From JAAYZQ01 sp034428935 (lineage in GTDB: Bacteria > Chloroflexota > Anaerolineae > JAAYZQ01), in assembly GCA_034428935.1 (NCBI GenBank), contig DAOUHB010000045.1, positions 1 to 35,282 of the forward strand: 35,282 nucleotides of DNA, written 5' to 3'. Below the pieces are notes generated by a model, which saw only the letters and a program-made list of their open reading frames with translations, was not told the origin of the DNA and ran no database searches. How positions within the stretch are numbered: position 1 is the stretch's first letter; each line of letters begins with the position of its first letter. Made by a program: the position numbers and the translations under genes. Positions 16,146 through 26,658 of the stretch are shown one piece after another.

Positions 16146-17417
16146 GTGGAATCCGGCATTCTGACCCTGGACGATTTCGAGCTGCGAGACAAGACGGTCC
16201 TGTTGCGCGTCGACATCAACTCGCCCATCGACCACCGGACGGGCGGGTTGGCCGACGACAACCGCATCCGCAAGAGCGTGCCGGCCATTCGCGAACTGGC
16301 CGAGGCAGGGGCCCGCACGGCCATCCTGGCCCACCAGGGGGACACCGAGGACTATCGCGGCCTGGTGTCGCTGGCGCCCCACGCCGAGCGGCTGGCTGAG
16401 CTGTTGGGCCGGCCGGTGGGCTTTGTCGCGGACGTCTGCGGTCCGGCGGCCATCGCCCGCATCCGGGCCCTCCAGAGCGGCGAGCTGGTGCTTCTGGACA
16501 ACGTGCGCTACCTGACGGAAGAGGTCTCGACGTTCGTTAACTATGTCAAGCTCACACCGCAGGACATGGCGGGCACCTGGCTGGTCCGCAGCCTGGCGCC
16601 CCTGGCCGACCTGTTCGTCTGCGAGGCCATCGCCGCCGCCCATCGCTCGGCGCCCTCCCTCGTCGGCCTGGCGGAGGTCCTGCCGGCGGCGGGCGGGCGC
16701 CTCTTCGTCGACGAGCTGAAGGCCCTGACCCGCATCAAGGAGTCGCCGGCGCAGCCGTGCGTCTACCTGCTGGGCGGCAGTCGCATCGCCGACGCCTTTA
16801 GCATGATGGAGCAGGTGCTGCACCAAGGCACGGCCCACCGCGTGCTCACCAGCGGGCTCACGGGCGAGGTGATGCTCATGGCCCTGGGCCGGTGCCTGGG
16901 CGAGCGGACGGAAGGCCTCATCCGCGACAAGGGCCTGGAGCCCTTTGTAGCGCGGGCGCGGAGCCTGCTGGAGGCCCACGGCGAGCGCATCCTCTACCCG
17001 TCCGATTTCGCCGTCGATCGGGGCGGCCGGGTCGAGATCGGCGTTGAGGAGCTACCGGCGGCGGAGCTGTTGGTCGACATCGGCAGCGAGACGGTGGCCC
17101 GCTACGTCGCCGAGATCGAGCAGGCGGCCACCATCTTTGTCAACGGCCCGGCCGGCATCTACGAGCAGCCCGCGAGCGCCGAGGGCACCCGGGCGCTGTG
17201 GACCGCAGTGGCCGATGCGCCCGGCTACTCGGTCATCGGCGGTGGCGACAGCGTGGCGGCCGCCGGCCGATTCGGGGTGCGCGAGCGCATGGGTTACGTG
17301 TGCACGGCCGGCGGCGGCATGGTGCGCTTCCTGTCGGGCCAGGAGCTGCCCGTGGTGGAGGCGCTGCGGAGGGCCGCCCGACGCCACAAAGCGGCAGAGC
17401 AAGAGGCGGGTCAATGA
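16146..17417 (+). CDS. Archaeal-type phosphoglycerate kinase-like protein with altered substrate loop
   Basis: The 423 residues span both PGK domains. RVDINSP (Asp, Asn kept), DDNRIRKSVPAI (catalytic Arg kept), LLDNVRY and AAHRSAP (further Arg positions kept), the archaeal-style VNGPAGIYE, and GGGDSVAAAGRFG are all visible. The loop that in PGK reads H-x-G-R-P-G and gives an Arg to 3-phosphoglycerate here reads AHQGDTEDY, so that Arg is gone. The final STGGGA motif reads TAGGGM. The enzyme likely still transfers phosphate between ATP and an acyl phosphate, but perhaps on a different carboxylate. The GTG start has GGAGGAAGGG upstream. It follows the GAPDH-like gene and overlaps the next gene as ATGA. 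Confidence 0.82.
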   Translation: MESGILTLDDFELRDKTVLLRVDINSPIDHRTGGLADDNRIRKSVPAIRELAEAGARTAILAHQGDTEDYRGLVSLAPHAERLAELLGRPVGFVADVCGPAAIARIRALQSGELVLLDNVRYLTEEVSTFVNYVKLTPQDMAGTWLVRSLAPLADLFVCEAIAAAHRSAPSLVGLAEVLPAAGGRLFVDELKALTRIKESPAQPCVYLLGGSRIADAFSMMEQVLHQGTAHRVLTSGLTGEVMLMALGRCLGERTEGLIRDKGLEPFVARARSLLEAHGERILYPSDFAVDRGGRVEIGVEELPAAELLVDIGSETVARYVAEIEQAATIFVNGPAGIYEQPASAEGTRALWTAVADAPGYSVIGGGDSVAAAGRFGVRERMGYVCTAGGGMVRFLSGQELPVVEALRRAARRHKAAEQEAGQ

Positions 17418-18712
17418 GGAGCCAAGGAGAAGAAACCCTGAACCTGGATCTGGCCTACGGGCACGGAACACTGCCGGTGCGCCTGCCCGCCGCCCGCGCG
17501 CAGTGCATCGTGCCGCTGGCGGCCGGCGAGCCCGCCCCCGAGGCAGAGCTGTTGCGGGAGGCGCTGGCGCAGCCCATCGGCGCCCCGCCGCTGCGCCAGG
17601 TGGCGCGGCCGGGACAGACGGTGGCCATCGTGACCAGCGACCTGACGCGGCCATGTCCCTCCCGGCGCCTCCTGCCGCCGGTCCTGGAGGAGCTGGCGGC
17701 CGCCGGCGTGGCAGATGCGGACATCACGGTGGTCCTGGCCCTGGGGCTGCACCGTCCCATGACCGGGCCCGAGATGGAAGCGGCCGTGGGCAGCGAGGTG
17801 GTCCGTCGCGTGCGGGTCCTCAACCACGACCCCGACGACACGGTGCGGCTGGGGGTCACCGCGGCGGGCACCCCCGTGGAGATCTACCGGCCGGTGGTGG
17901 AGGCCGGCCTGCGCGTCTGCCTGGGCAACCTGGAGCTGCACTATTTTGCCGGCTATTCCGGGGGCGCCAAGGCCATCCTGCCCGGCTGTGCCTCGCGGGC
18001 AGCGGTCAACGCCAACCACGCCATGATGGTCCGGCCCGAAGCGGCGGCGGGGCGGCTTGAGGGCAACCCGGTGCGGGCGGATACAGAGGAGGGGGCGGCC
18101 CTGGCGGGGCCGGCCTGGATCCTCAACGTGGTGGTCGACGCCCTTCGGCAGGCTCAGGACCACGGGCAGCACCGCATCGTGGGCGCAGTGGCCGGGGATC
18201 CCATTGCCGCCCACAGGGCCGGTTGCCGGATGGTCGCCGAGCGGGGCATCGTGCCCATCGACAGGCGGGCGGGCATCGTCCTGGTCAGCGCCGGGGGAGC
18301 GCCCAAAGACGTGAACCTCTACCAGGCGCAAAAGGCGCTGGACAACGCGGCCTATGGCGTGCAGGACGGGGGGGTCGTCATCCTGGTGGCCGAGTGCCCG
18401 GAAGGCATGGGCAACGGGACCTTTGAGAGCTGGATGACCGGCGGCGCGTCGCCCGACGAGCTGTTGGCGCGCATCCAGGAAGAGTTTGTGCTGGGCGGGC
18501 ACAAGGCGGCGGCCATGGCCGCCGTTCTCAAGCGGGCGGCGGTCTACCTGGTGTCGGCGCTGCCCGTGGAGCTGGTGCGCCGCTGCGGCATGGTGCCGTT
18601 CGCGGGGGTCGACGCCGCGCTGCAGGCAGCCACGGCAGCGGTGGGAGCCGGCGCGTCGATCCTGGTCCTGCCCCAGGGCGGCTCGGTGCTGCCCCTTTCC
18701 CGGGTGGGGTGA
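17414..18712 (+). CDS. larA: LarA-like nickel-pincer 2-hydroxyacid racemase/epimerase
   Basis: The 432-residue protein has the LarA (DUF2088) landmarks SDLTRP, ALGLHRPMT, NHDPDD and YSGGAKAILPG. Lys186 of the last motif matches the lysine that binds the pyridinium-dithioacid nickel pincer cofactor in lactate racemase. His202 lies exactly 16 residues on, as K184 and H200 do in Lactobacillus LarA. Relatives racemise lactate, malate, phenyllactate and other 2-hydroxyacids. The cofactor-making genes larB, larC and larE are not in the window and would have to be elsewhere. The ATG at 17414 overlaps the PGK-like stop. A copy of the dispersed 15-mer repeat lies in frame at 18142 and encodes LRQAQ. 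It is the last gene of the cluster. Confidence 0.8.
   Translation: MRSQGEETLNLDLAYGHGTLPVRLPAARAQCIVPLAAGEPAPEAELLREALAQPIGAPPLRQVARPGQTVAIVTSDLTRPCPSRRLLPPVLEELAAAGVADADITVVLALGLHRPMTGPEMEAAVGSEVVRRVRVLNHDPDDTVRLGVTAAGTPVEIYRPVVEAGLRVCLGNLELHYFAGYSGGAKAILPGCASRAAVNANHAMMVRPEAAAGRLEGNPVRADTEEGAALAGPAWILNVVVDALRQAQDHGQHRIVGAVAGDPIAAHRAGCRMVAERGIVPIDRRAGIVLVSAGGAPKDVNLYQAQKALDNAAYGVQDGGVVILVAECPEGMGNGTFESWMTGGASPDELLARIQEEFVLGGHKAAAMAAVLKRAAVYLVSALPVELVRRCGMVPFAGVDAALQAATAAVGAGASILVLPQGGSVLPLSRVG
18142..18156 (-). repeat. Dispersed 15-mer repeat (copy 2, inverted) inside the LarA-like gene
   Basis: CCTTCGGCAGGCTCA here is the reverse complement of 6619-6633. It reads through in frame as part of DALRQAQDHG, between two conserved regions of the protein. 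Confidence 0.5.
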
Positions 18713-18734
18713 AACAGGCGGCAGGTCCCCGGAC

Positions 18735-19517
18735 ATGGACAGGCCCTTTCTACGCACCTCCGACCTGGCCCGCGCCGTGGGCGTCCATCCCAACACCGTC
18801 CGCCGCTACGTGGACTGGGGCCTGCTCCCGCCCGTGGAACGCACCCCGTCGGGCTACCGCCTCTTTACCCGGCATCACCTGGACTGCTTGCGGCTAGCCC
18901 GGCTGATCTATATCACCGCGTATCCCGGACGGGGGCTGCGGCAGTCGGCGCTCAGGGTCGTTCAGGCGGCCGTGACGGGCGACATGCAGGCCGCCCTGGA
19001 AGAAGCCAACCGCCACCTGGCACTGGTGCAGGCCGAGCAGCGCCAGGCCGACGTGGCCGCAACCCTGCTGGAGCGCTGGGCGCCTTCGGAGACTGGCCCG
19101 GCCGCAAGCAGCCCGAAAGCGGCGGGCAGCCTGCTCATCGGCCAGGCCGCCCGCCTGCTGGACGTGACCGCGGACATGCTGCGCAACTGGGAGCGCAACG
19201 GGCTCATCGCCGTGCCCCGTGACCCCCACAGCGGCTACCGGCGCTATGGGCCGAAAGAGATCAGCCGCCTGCGGGTGATCCGCATGCTGGGCCAGGCCGG
19301 CTACAGCCACATGGCCATGCTTCGCATGTTCAGGCAGCTCGACCGGGGCGAAATCCGCGACCTGCGCCACGCACTGGATACTCCCGCACCCGGCGAAGCC
19401 GACATCTTTACCGCAGCCGACCGCTGGCTCTCTACCCTGGCCGAGCAGGAAGAACGTGCCAGGCAGGCCGTCGCCCTCATCGGGGAAATCCTGGCCAGGC
19501 CCCGGGAATCTGCCTGA
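18735..19517 (+). CDS. MerR-type regulator with two DNA-binding domains
   Basis: The 260-residue protein contains two separate MerR-like winged-helix units. Residues about 5-50 include TSDLARAVGVHPNTVRRY, GLLPPVERTPSGYRLF. Residues about 133-200 include IGQAARLLDVTADMLRNWE, GLIAVPRDPHSGYRRYG. An Ala/Gln-rich helical stretch links them. Ordinary MerR proteins have one such domain and dimerise to reshape a promoter; a tandem version could bind as a monomer or bridge two sites. The nearest candidate target is the promoter of the UvrA-like gene just downstream. No known ligand-binding domain follows. ATG 18735 is chosen because the first domain starts at once; the SD is weak (GCAGGT). Confidence 0.85.
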   Translation: MDRPFLRTSDLARAVGVHPNTVRRYVDWGLLPPVERTPSGYRLFTRHHLDCLRLARLIYITAYPGRGLRQSALRVVQAAVTGDMQAALEEANRHLALVQAEQRQADVAATLLERWAPSETGPAASSPKAAGSLLIGQAARLLDVTADMLRNWERNGLIAVPRDPHSGYRRYGPKEISRLRVIRMLGQAGYSHMAMLRMFRQLDRGEIRDLRHALDTPAPGEADIFTAADRWLSTLAEQEERARQAVALIGEILARPRESA

Positions 19518-19531
19518 GGCGCGCAGCGAGC

Positions 19532-19551
19532 ACCGTACCGTACCGGACCGG
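19532..19551 (+). repeat. Four tandem 5-bp ACCGK units
   Basis: Two ACCGT units and two ACCGG units follow one another just after the MerR stop. It may be chance or part of a regulator site ahead of the promoter at 19585. Confidence 0.3.
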
Positions 19552-19584
19552 GATCGCCAACCCTCCCTTAGCACACCAAGGTTG

Positions 19585-19590
19585 TATAAT
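19585..19590 (+). promoter_or_regulatory. -10 element of the UvrA-like gene
   Basis: A perfect TATAAT lies 66 bases before the ATG. No -35 match is present at 17-20 bp. A short dyad, CAACC at 19558-19562 and GGTTG at 19580-19584, lies where MerR-type activators bind between the two elements. An activator-dependent promoter served by the double MerR protein is plausible. Confidence 0.5.
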
Positions 19591-19655
19591 AGCTACACGT
19601 GCAAACTCGGATCACGATTGTTTTGGTTCGATACACTTTTTCGGCAGGAGGTGCT

Positions 19656-22205
<2,550 letters not shown>

Positions 22206-22228
22206 GGTTTCCACCTCCACGACGGCAG

Positions 22229-22270
22229 GTGATGACGCGGGCTGTGTCCCGCGCCATCACTTCTCGTTTC
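22229..22270 (+). terminator. Rho-independent terminator after the UvrA-like gene
   Basis: GTGATG-a-CGCGGG (22229-22241) pairs with CCCGCG-c-CATCAC (22248-22260) around a six-base loop: 12 paired bases with one mismatch. TTCTCGTTTC follows. Confidence 0.75.
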
Positions 22271-22291
22271 ACGGCTGCCGCGCAGCATTTG

Positions 22292-22300
22292 TGATATAAT
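22292..22300 (+). promoter_or_regulatory. Extended -10 promoter of the nucleotidyltransferase gene
   Basis: TGATATAAT is a perfect extended -10 (TGnTATAAT). No good -35 precedes it. It lies just after the terminator at 22229-22270 and about 110 bases before the ATG at 22410. That ATG has only a weak, distant SD. Confidence 0.6.
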
Positions 22301-22409
22301 AGCGACCGGATCGACCCTGAGCCCGGGCTCCAAAGGCCTGGAACCAAAACGGCAAAGAAGGGAGCAAAAGAACCACAGGCAGTTGCCGGCTGAGCGGTTC
22401 AGATAGAAA

Positions 22410-23285
22410 ATGCGTACCGAACAAGAAATGATGGACCTGATCCTCAACACGGCCCGGGAGGACGATCGCATCCGGGCCGTCGTCCTCAACGGCTCGCGGG
22501 TGAATTCGAACGCCCCGCGGGACCCCTTTCAGGATTTCGACGTCGTTTACGTCGTGACCGACGTGGCCCCTTTCCGCCCGCCAGGTGGCGAGCGCTGGAT
22601 CGAACGCTTTGGCGAGCTGATGATCTTGCAGATGCCAGAGGACATGCAGGATCCTCAGCCCCGAAACGATGGCGGCTACTGCTACCTGATGCAGTTCTCC
22701 GACGGCAACCGGATTGACCTCGGCCTGTGGCCCGCGGACCGGGCGGGTGAGCTGGAGCGTGACAGCCTGAGCGTCCTGCTCCTGGACAAGGACGGCATCG
22801 TCGAGCCCTTCGACCCGCCCCACGAAGGCGACTATTTGCCACGGCCGCCCACGGCAAAGGCGTTCGCCGACTGCTGCAACGAGTTCTGGTGGGTCTCGCC
22901 CTACGTGGCCAAGGGCCTGTGGCGAGAAGAGATCATCTATGCCAAACACTTCCTGGACCACTTTGTCCGCGATCAGCTCGCGAAGATGCTCGACTGGTAC
23001 GTGGGGGTCGAGACGGGCTTTTGCGGGAACCCCGGCAAGTTTGGCAAGCACCTCCAGCACTACCTGGAACCCGAGCTGTGGGCGATGCTGCAGCGCACGT
23101 ATGCCGACGCGGACTATGAGCGCACCTGGCACGCGCTGTTTGCCACGTGTGACCTCTTCCGGCGCCTGGCACTGGGCGTCGCGGCACATTTCGGCTTCGA
23201 GTATCCCCACGGCGACGACGAGAGGGTGAGCGCGCACCTGCGGCACGTGAAAAACCTGCCGCGCGACGCGATCGAGATTTATTAG
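22410..23285 (+). CDS. ANT(6)-like aminoglycoside nucleotidyltransferase
   Basis: The 291-residue protein resembles streptomycin 6-adenylyltransferases (AadE/AadK family). It has an N-terminal helix, then LNGSRVNSNAPRDPFQDFDVVYVV, where G-S-R and the D-F-D pair form the nucleotidyltransferase active site. FSDGNRIDLGLWP supplies the third acidic residue, and a helical C-terminal half contains KMLDWYVGVETGF. The family transfers AMP to streptomycin. Chromosomal relatives often have untested substrates. It has its own extended -10 promoter, so it is a separate unit from the UvrA-like gene but may belong to the same defensive group. Base composition does not differ from its neighbours. Confidence 0.8.
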   Translation: MRTEQEMMDLILNTAREDDRIRAVVLNGSRVNSNAPRDPFQDFDVVYVVTDVAPFRPPGGERWIERFGELMILQMPEDMQDPQPRNDGGYCYLMQFSDGNRIDLGLWPADRAGELERDSLSVLLLDKDGIVEPFDPPHEGDYLPRPPTAKAFADCCNEFWWVSPYVAKGLWREEIIYAKHFLDHFVRDQLAKMLDWYVGVETGFCGNPGKFGKHLQHYLEPELWAMLQRTYADADYERTWHALFATCDLFRRLALGVAAHFGFEYPHGDDERVSAHLRHVKNLPRDAIEIY

Positions 23286-23296
23286 GGCCTACCGGG

Positions 23297-24016
23297 TCAT
23301 CCGCCCGCCCGCGCCTTTTTCAGCCGCTGCCAGAACGGCTTGTACAGGAAGCTTTGCTCGTCCAGGGCGCATAGTTGCTCGAACATGGGCCGCGTGACGG
23401 TCAGGGCCAACACGTCCGGCGGTAAGTACTGGCGCATGGCAATGTCGGTGGCGCCGACCATCGCCTGCGGCGCGCCCAGATCCTCGAACAGGTACAGCAG
23501 TTGCGCGCAACCCGAGCCAAAGGGCGCGATGACGGGCGCGGGGTCGGTGGGCGCGCTGAAATACTGGGCACCCAGGGCCAGCAGGCTGAGCTGATCGGGG
23601 GTCACGTAAAAGGTCACCGTCTTCAAGTACTGGTACTGCCCAGGGTGCAGGGGACCGATGAGCAGGTGTTCGTGCTCCGGCTCGTAGGGCGCCCGGCTGT
23701 CCAGCCACTGCGCCATCAGCTCGTGGGAGGCCTTGAGCCCTTCGTCGTCGACGAGAAAGCGGATGAACGCGTCACGCGGCCTCGTCTGGACGCCGAACAG
23801 CGCCCGGCCGGCGCCGCCGCATCCGAAGTTGTCGTGGGTGAGGTCCAGCGTTTCGCCGTTCAGCCAGTTCTGATAGAAGCTGAACACGCAGGCGCGTTCG
23901 CCCGGCGTGGGCGCCACCAGCGGGGCAAAGGGTGCGGCATCGGGCGCATCGTACACTCCCACGACCGGAATCGCGGGTCCGGCAATGGACAACAAACGAC
24001 CGGGATCGGGCTGCAT
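23297..24016 (-). CDS. DUF169 family protein
   Basis: The 239-residue protein matches DUF169 in layout: an N-terminal PAIPVVGVYDAP segment, a CVFSFYQNWLNGE region, NFGCGGAGRALFG with a Cys in a Gly-rich turn, FYVTPDQLSLLALGAQYF, and GSGCAQLLYLFED with a second conserved Cys. The family is common in anaerobes and archaea and has no settled function. No signal peptide or membrane segment is seen. ATG 24016 is preceded by GGGGAGA. It is the last gene of the minus-strand cluster, 89 bases after the AbfD-like gene, and converges with the ANT(6)-like gene with only 11 bases between stops. Confidence 0.75.
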   Translation of the reverse strand: MQPDPGRLLSIAGPAIPVVGVYDAPDAAPFAPLVAPTPGERACVFSFYQNWLNGETLDLTHDNFGCGGAGRALFGVQTRPRDAFIRFLVDDEGLKASHELMAQWLDSRAPYEPEHEHLLIGPLHPGQYQYLKTVTFYVTPDQLSLLALGAQYFSAPTDPAPVIAPFGSGCAQLLYLFEDLGAPQAMVGATDIAMRQYLPPDVLALTVTRPMFEQLCALDEQSFLYKPFWQRLKKARAGG

Positions 24017-24105
24017 CGCAGTTCTCCCCTTTCGTCTTTGTTCGGCACGTACAGGGTGTGACAGGCGGGCTGGAGCCGAGCCCGGATGCCACCCACCTGC
24101 TAGAA

Positions 24106-25551
24106 TCAATCGGAAATCCGAGCCAGTCTCTTGGCCAATGCGATCTTTTCCGCCAGTTGACCCTCGCGAAAGATCATGATGCGCTGTGCCTGGGGTGAGC
24201 CCGCCCCATGCATCGATTCTACCAGCGCTGTGCCACCGGTCATTGCCTCGATCAACCGTCCGATCTTGATCCGATCGATGACCGGAATGTCCTGCACCCC
24301 CACAAAATACTTTCGAACCAGGTTGCCTACCTCTTCACTGTTGAGGTCGTGCTCGCTAGGGAGGGTGGCGATGTAGCCGCCCGCCAGGTCAAGCGCCAGC
24401 CGCGCCACCTCAAAGTGGAACCGCGTCACGTTCTGCTTGCACACATTCGCCAACATTGTATCCACCATGTACGCGCCCGAGGGTGTTGCCCATCCTTCTG
24501 CCGAGCAAGCAATGGACGAGCTGTAGAGCGTCTCTGACAGGTGGATCATCTCAGTGATCTTGTCGCGAACATGCGAGGCCCTGGCCGTTCCCTGGATCTG
24601 CGACAGGTACGCCACGGCCCCGGTGAGCACATCCATCAACCCCGTCTTGCAAGCGCCATAGTTGGCTCGATGGTGAGCAGCAAAGCGGTAAACGAGGTCA
24701 CCCGTGAAAGCGGTTTCGCCATCCATGAACACCCGCTCGGCCGGAACGAACACATCGTCAAACACGATCACGGCCTCACCGCCGACGGAAGCGAAAGATG
24801 GATTCCCCGCGTCGATGGTTTCCAGGTTATCGCGACGGCTGTCGTTTGCTTGCCGGCCAAAGATCATGCGGATGCCGTGTGCGTCCACGGGGATTGCACA
24901 TACAACGGCATAGTCGCGGCTCGCCTCGTCCAGGGCCGTCGTGGGCATGATCAGGATTTCGTGCGAGTTCACGGCACCGGTCATATGCAACTTGGCCCCG
25001 CGGATGACGATGCCGTCACCTCGGCGCTCAACCACGTGCAGGTACTGATCAGGATCGGCCTGCTCTGCCGGTCCTTTGGACCGATCTCCCTTGGGGTCGG
25101 TCATGGCGCCGACGACCATCAAGTTCTCGTCCTGAACGTACACCAGCCAGTCTTTGAAGCGGGCCAGGTAGTCGGTGCCGAGCTTCTGGTCGATCTCGTA
25201 CGCAACCGAATAGACGGAGTTTATTCCGTCCAACCCGACACATCGCTGAAAACACGTGCCGGTCTTTTGCCCCAGGACGCGCAGCAACTTGATCTTCTTC
25301 ACGAGGTCGCCAATGTCCTGGTGGACGTGGGTGAAGCGGCTGATGGTGCGCCCCGTCAGGTGTGATGTGGCAGTGGCCAGTTCCCTGTGCTTCTCGTCTC
25401 GCGCCAGCGCATACGTCATGGCCGCCGCCCGAACGTGGGGCGATGTGGCCGGGTGCCGCGTAACGTCCTTGATTCGCTTCCCCCGGTAGTACACCTCGGG
25501 ATTCAGTTGCCTGAGACTCTCTTTGTATGCAGCGCTTCCGTCAATTCTCAT
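24106..25551 (-). CDS. abfD: 4-hydroxybutyryl-CoA dehydratase family enzyme with complete Fe-S ligand set
   Basis: This 481-residue flavoprotein has the usual length for 4-hydroxybutyryl-CoA dehydratase/vinylacetyl-CoA isomerase. All four cluster ligands are visible: Cys100 and Cys104 in TCFQRCVG, then His294 and Cys301 in HRANYGACK. They correspond to C99, C103, H292 and C299 of the Clostridium aminobutyricum enzyme. The related 4-hydroxyphenylacetate 3-monooxygenases lack these ligands, so that name would be wrong. The radical chemistry removes water from a 4-hydroxyacyl-CoA. No CoA-transferase or 4-hydroxybutyrate dehydrogenase is next to it; instead it follows a 2-oxoacid dehydrogenase set and an SDR. 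The substrate may therefore not be 4-hydroxybutyryl-CoA. ATG 25551 has AGAGGGA upstream. Confidence 0.85.
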   Translation of the reverse strand: MRIDGSAAYKESLRQLNPEVYYRGKRIKDVTRHPATSPHVRAAAMTYALARDEKHRELATATSHLTGRTISRFTHVHQDIGDLVKKIKLLRVLGQKTGTCFQRCVGLDGINSVYSVAYEIDQKLGTDYLARFKDWLVYVQDENLMVVGAMTDPKGDRSKGPAEQADPDQYLHVVERRGDGIVIRGAKLHMTGAVNSHEILIMPTTALDEASRDYAVVCAIPVDAHGIRMIFGRQANDSRRDNLETIDAGNPSFASVGGEAVIVFDDVFVPAERVFMDGETAFTGDLVYRFAAHHRANYGACKTGLMDVLTGAVAYLSQIQGTARASHVRDKITEMIHLSETLYSSSIACSAEGWATPSGAYMVDTMLANVCKQNVTRFHFEVARLALDLAGGYIATLPSEHDLNSEEVGNLVRKYFVGVQDIPVIDRIKIGRLIEAMTGGTALVESMHGAGSPQAQRIMIFREGQLAEKIALAKRLARISD

Positions 25552-25705
25552 CCTCACATCCCTCTCACTTTCATCTGCCCACGGATGTGGTACAAACCAA
25601 CGCCTGGTCGGCTCAGCCATTACTGGACATCGAAAACAGGCCATAGATCGCGATGGCAGCCGGACGGTAGCAGAATCCCTGCGACCTGTCCACTGCACAA
25701 TAGCA

Positions 25706-25740
25706 GGCGCCGTCGCAGGCGAATCCTTTACCGCGGCGCC
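25706..25740 (-). repeat. 7-bp hairpin between the SDR and AbfD-like genes
   Basis: GGCGCCG (25706-25712) and CGGCGCC (25734-25740) pair around 21 bases, touching the SDR stop codon. The rest of the 188-base gap shows no gene. It may be a partial terminator or processing site. Confidence 0.4.
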
Positions 25741-26507
25741 TAGCGGGACAGCCAGCCGCCGTCGACGAAAATAGTCTGTCCGGTCACATAGCTCGATGCG
25801 TCCGACGCCAAATAAATGGCAGCCCCCACGACGTCATCGGTCGCCGCGAAGCGGCCGAGGGGGGTTTGGTCCAAGAGCGCTGGCCCCAGCCGTGGGTGAT
25901 CGCGAAGGCCAGCAGTCATGTCAGTAGACACGTAAGCCGGGCCGATGGCGTTGACCCGCACCCCTTGCTCGGCCCACTCCAGGGCCAGCACGCGGGTCAT
26001 GGCCTCTACGCCCGCCTTGCTGGCGCAGTAGGCTGCCAGACGGGGCAGGCCCACGCGTGCGCCGATGGACACCAGGTTGATGATGCTCCCCTGTCCGGCT
26101 CTGACCATGAGCTGGCCGACCGCGCGAGCCATCAAGAACGTGCCCGTAAGATTGACATCCAGGACGCGCCGCCAGTCGGCCTCAGTGATCTTCAGTGCGC
26201 CGGTATAGACCGGGCTGATCCCGGCACTGTTGACCAACACGTCGATGTGGCCAAAGGCGTCGAGTACACGTTCAGTGATCATCTCGATGTCCGGCGTGCG
26301 GCCGACATCGGCCGCAACGGCCAGCCCTCGCTGTTCTCGAGCCTCAATTTCCCGCACGACAGCTTCCAGGTCGGGGAGCGTCCGGCTGGCGACAGCCACG
26401 TCCGCACCTGTATCGGCCAGGCCAAGGGCAATGGCCCGCCCGATGCCGCGCGACCCACCCGTTACCAGGGCGATCTTGCCCACCAGTGAAAAGCGATTAT
26501 TGATCAT
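25740..26507 (-). CDS. Short-chain dehydrogenase/reductase (SDR)
   Basis: A 255-residue classical SDR: GGSRGIGRAI near residue 20, NSAGISP as the NNAG-type motif, the catalytic Ser in NLVSIGA, YCASK (Y-x3-K), and the C-terminal YVTGQTIFVDGGW. It should oxidise an alcohol or reduce a ketone with NAD(P). It differs from the SDR encoded at 8183. Its place between the E2 and AbfD-like genes suggests it handles a hydroxy- or oxo-acid of the same route. ATG 26507 has little SD, so translation may depend on the upstream message. Confidence 0.87.
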   Translation of the reverse strand: MINNRFSLVGKIALVTGGSRGIGRAIALGLADTGADVAVASRTLPDLEAVVREIEAREQRGLAVAADVGRTPDIEMITERVLDAFGHIDVLVNSAGISPVYTGALKITEADWRRVLDVNLTGTFLMARAVGQLMVRAGQGSIINLVSIGARVGLPRLAAYCASKAGVEAMTRVLALEWAEQGVRVNAIGPAYVSTDMTAGLRDHPRLGPALLDQTPLGRFAATDDVVGAAIYLASDASSYVTGQTIFVDGGWLSR

Positions 26508-26543
26508 GGTCAGTTCTACAGGTGACTGTATCCTCTCCAGTCA

Positions 26544-26584
26544 CGCCGGGTAGCGTGCGATGGCCGGCTGCACGCTACCCGGCG
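26544..26584 (-). repeat. Perfect 15-bp hairpin between the E2 and SDR genes
   Basis: CGCCGGGTAGCGTGC (26544-26558) is followed by 11 bases and its exact reverse complement (26570-26584). There is no T-run on either side. This is the strongest inverted repeat in the window and may stop or protect the upstream E1/E2 message. Confidence 0.65.
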
Positions 26585-26658
26585 CTCTGCATCTCTTGCG
26601 CAGGACCGCCCGCGAAGCGGTAAAATCCGGCTCCGCGCCGGGGTCGTTCGCACGGCAC

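Noticed and set aside
24106..25551. Annotation as 4-hydroxyphenylacetate 3-monooxygenase
   Set aside because: All four [4Fe-4S] ligands of 4-hydroxybutyryl-CoA dehydratase are present, which monooxygenases lack.
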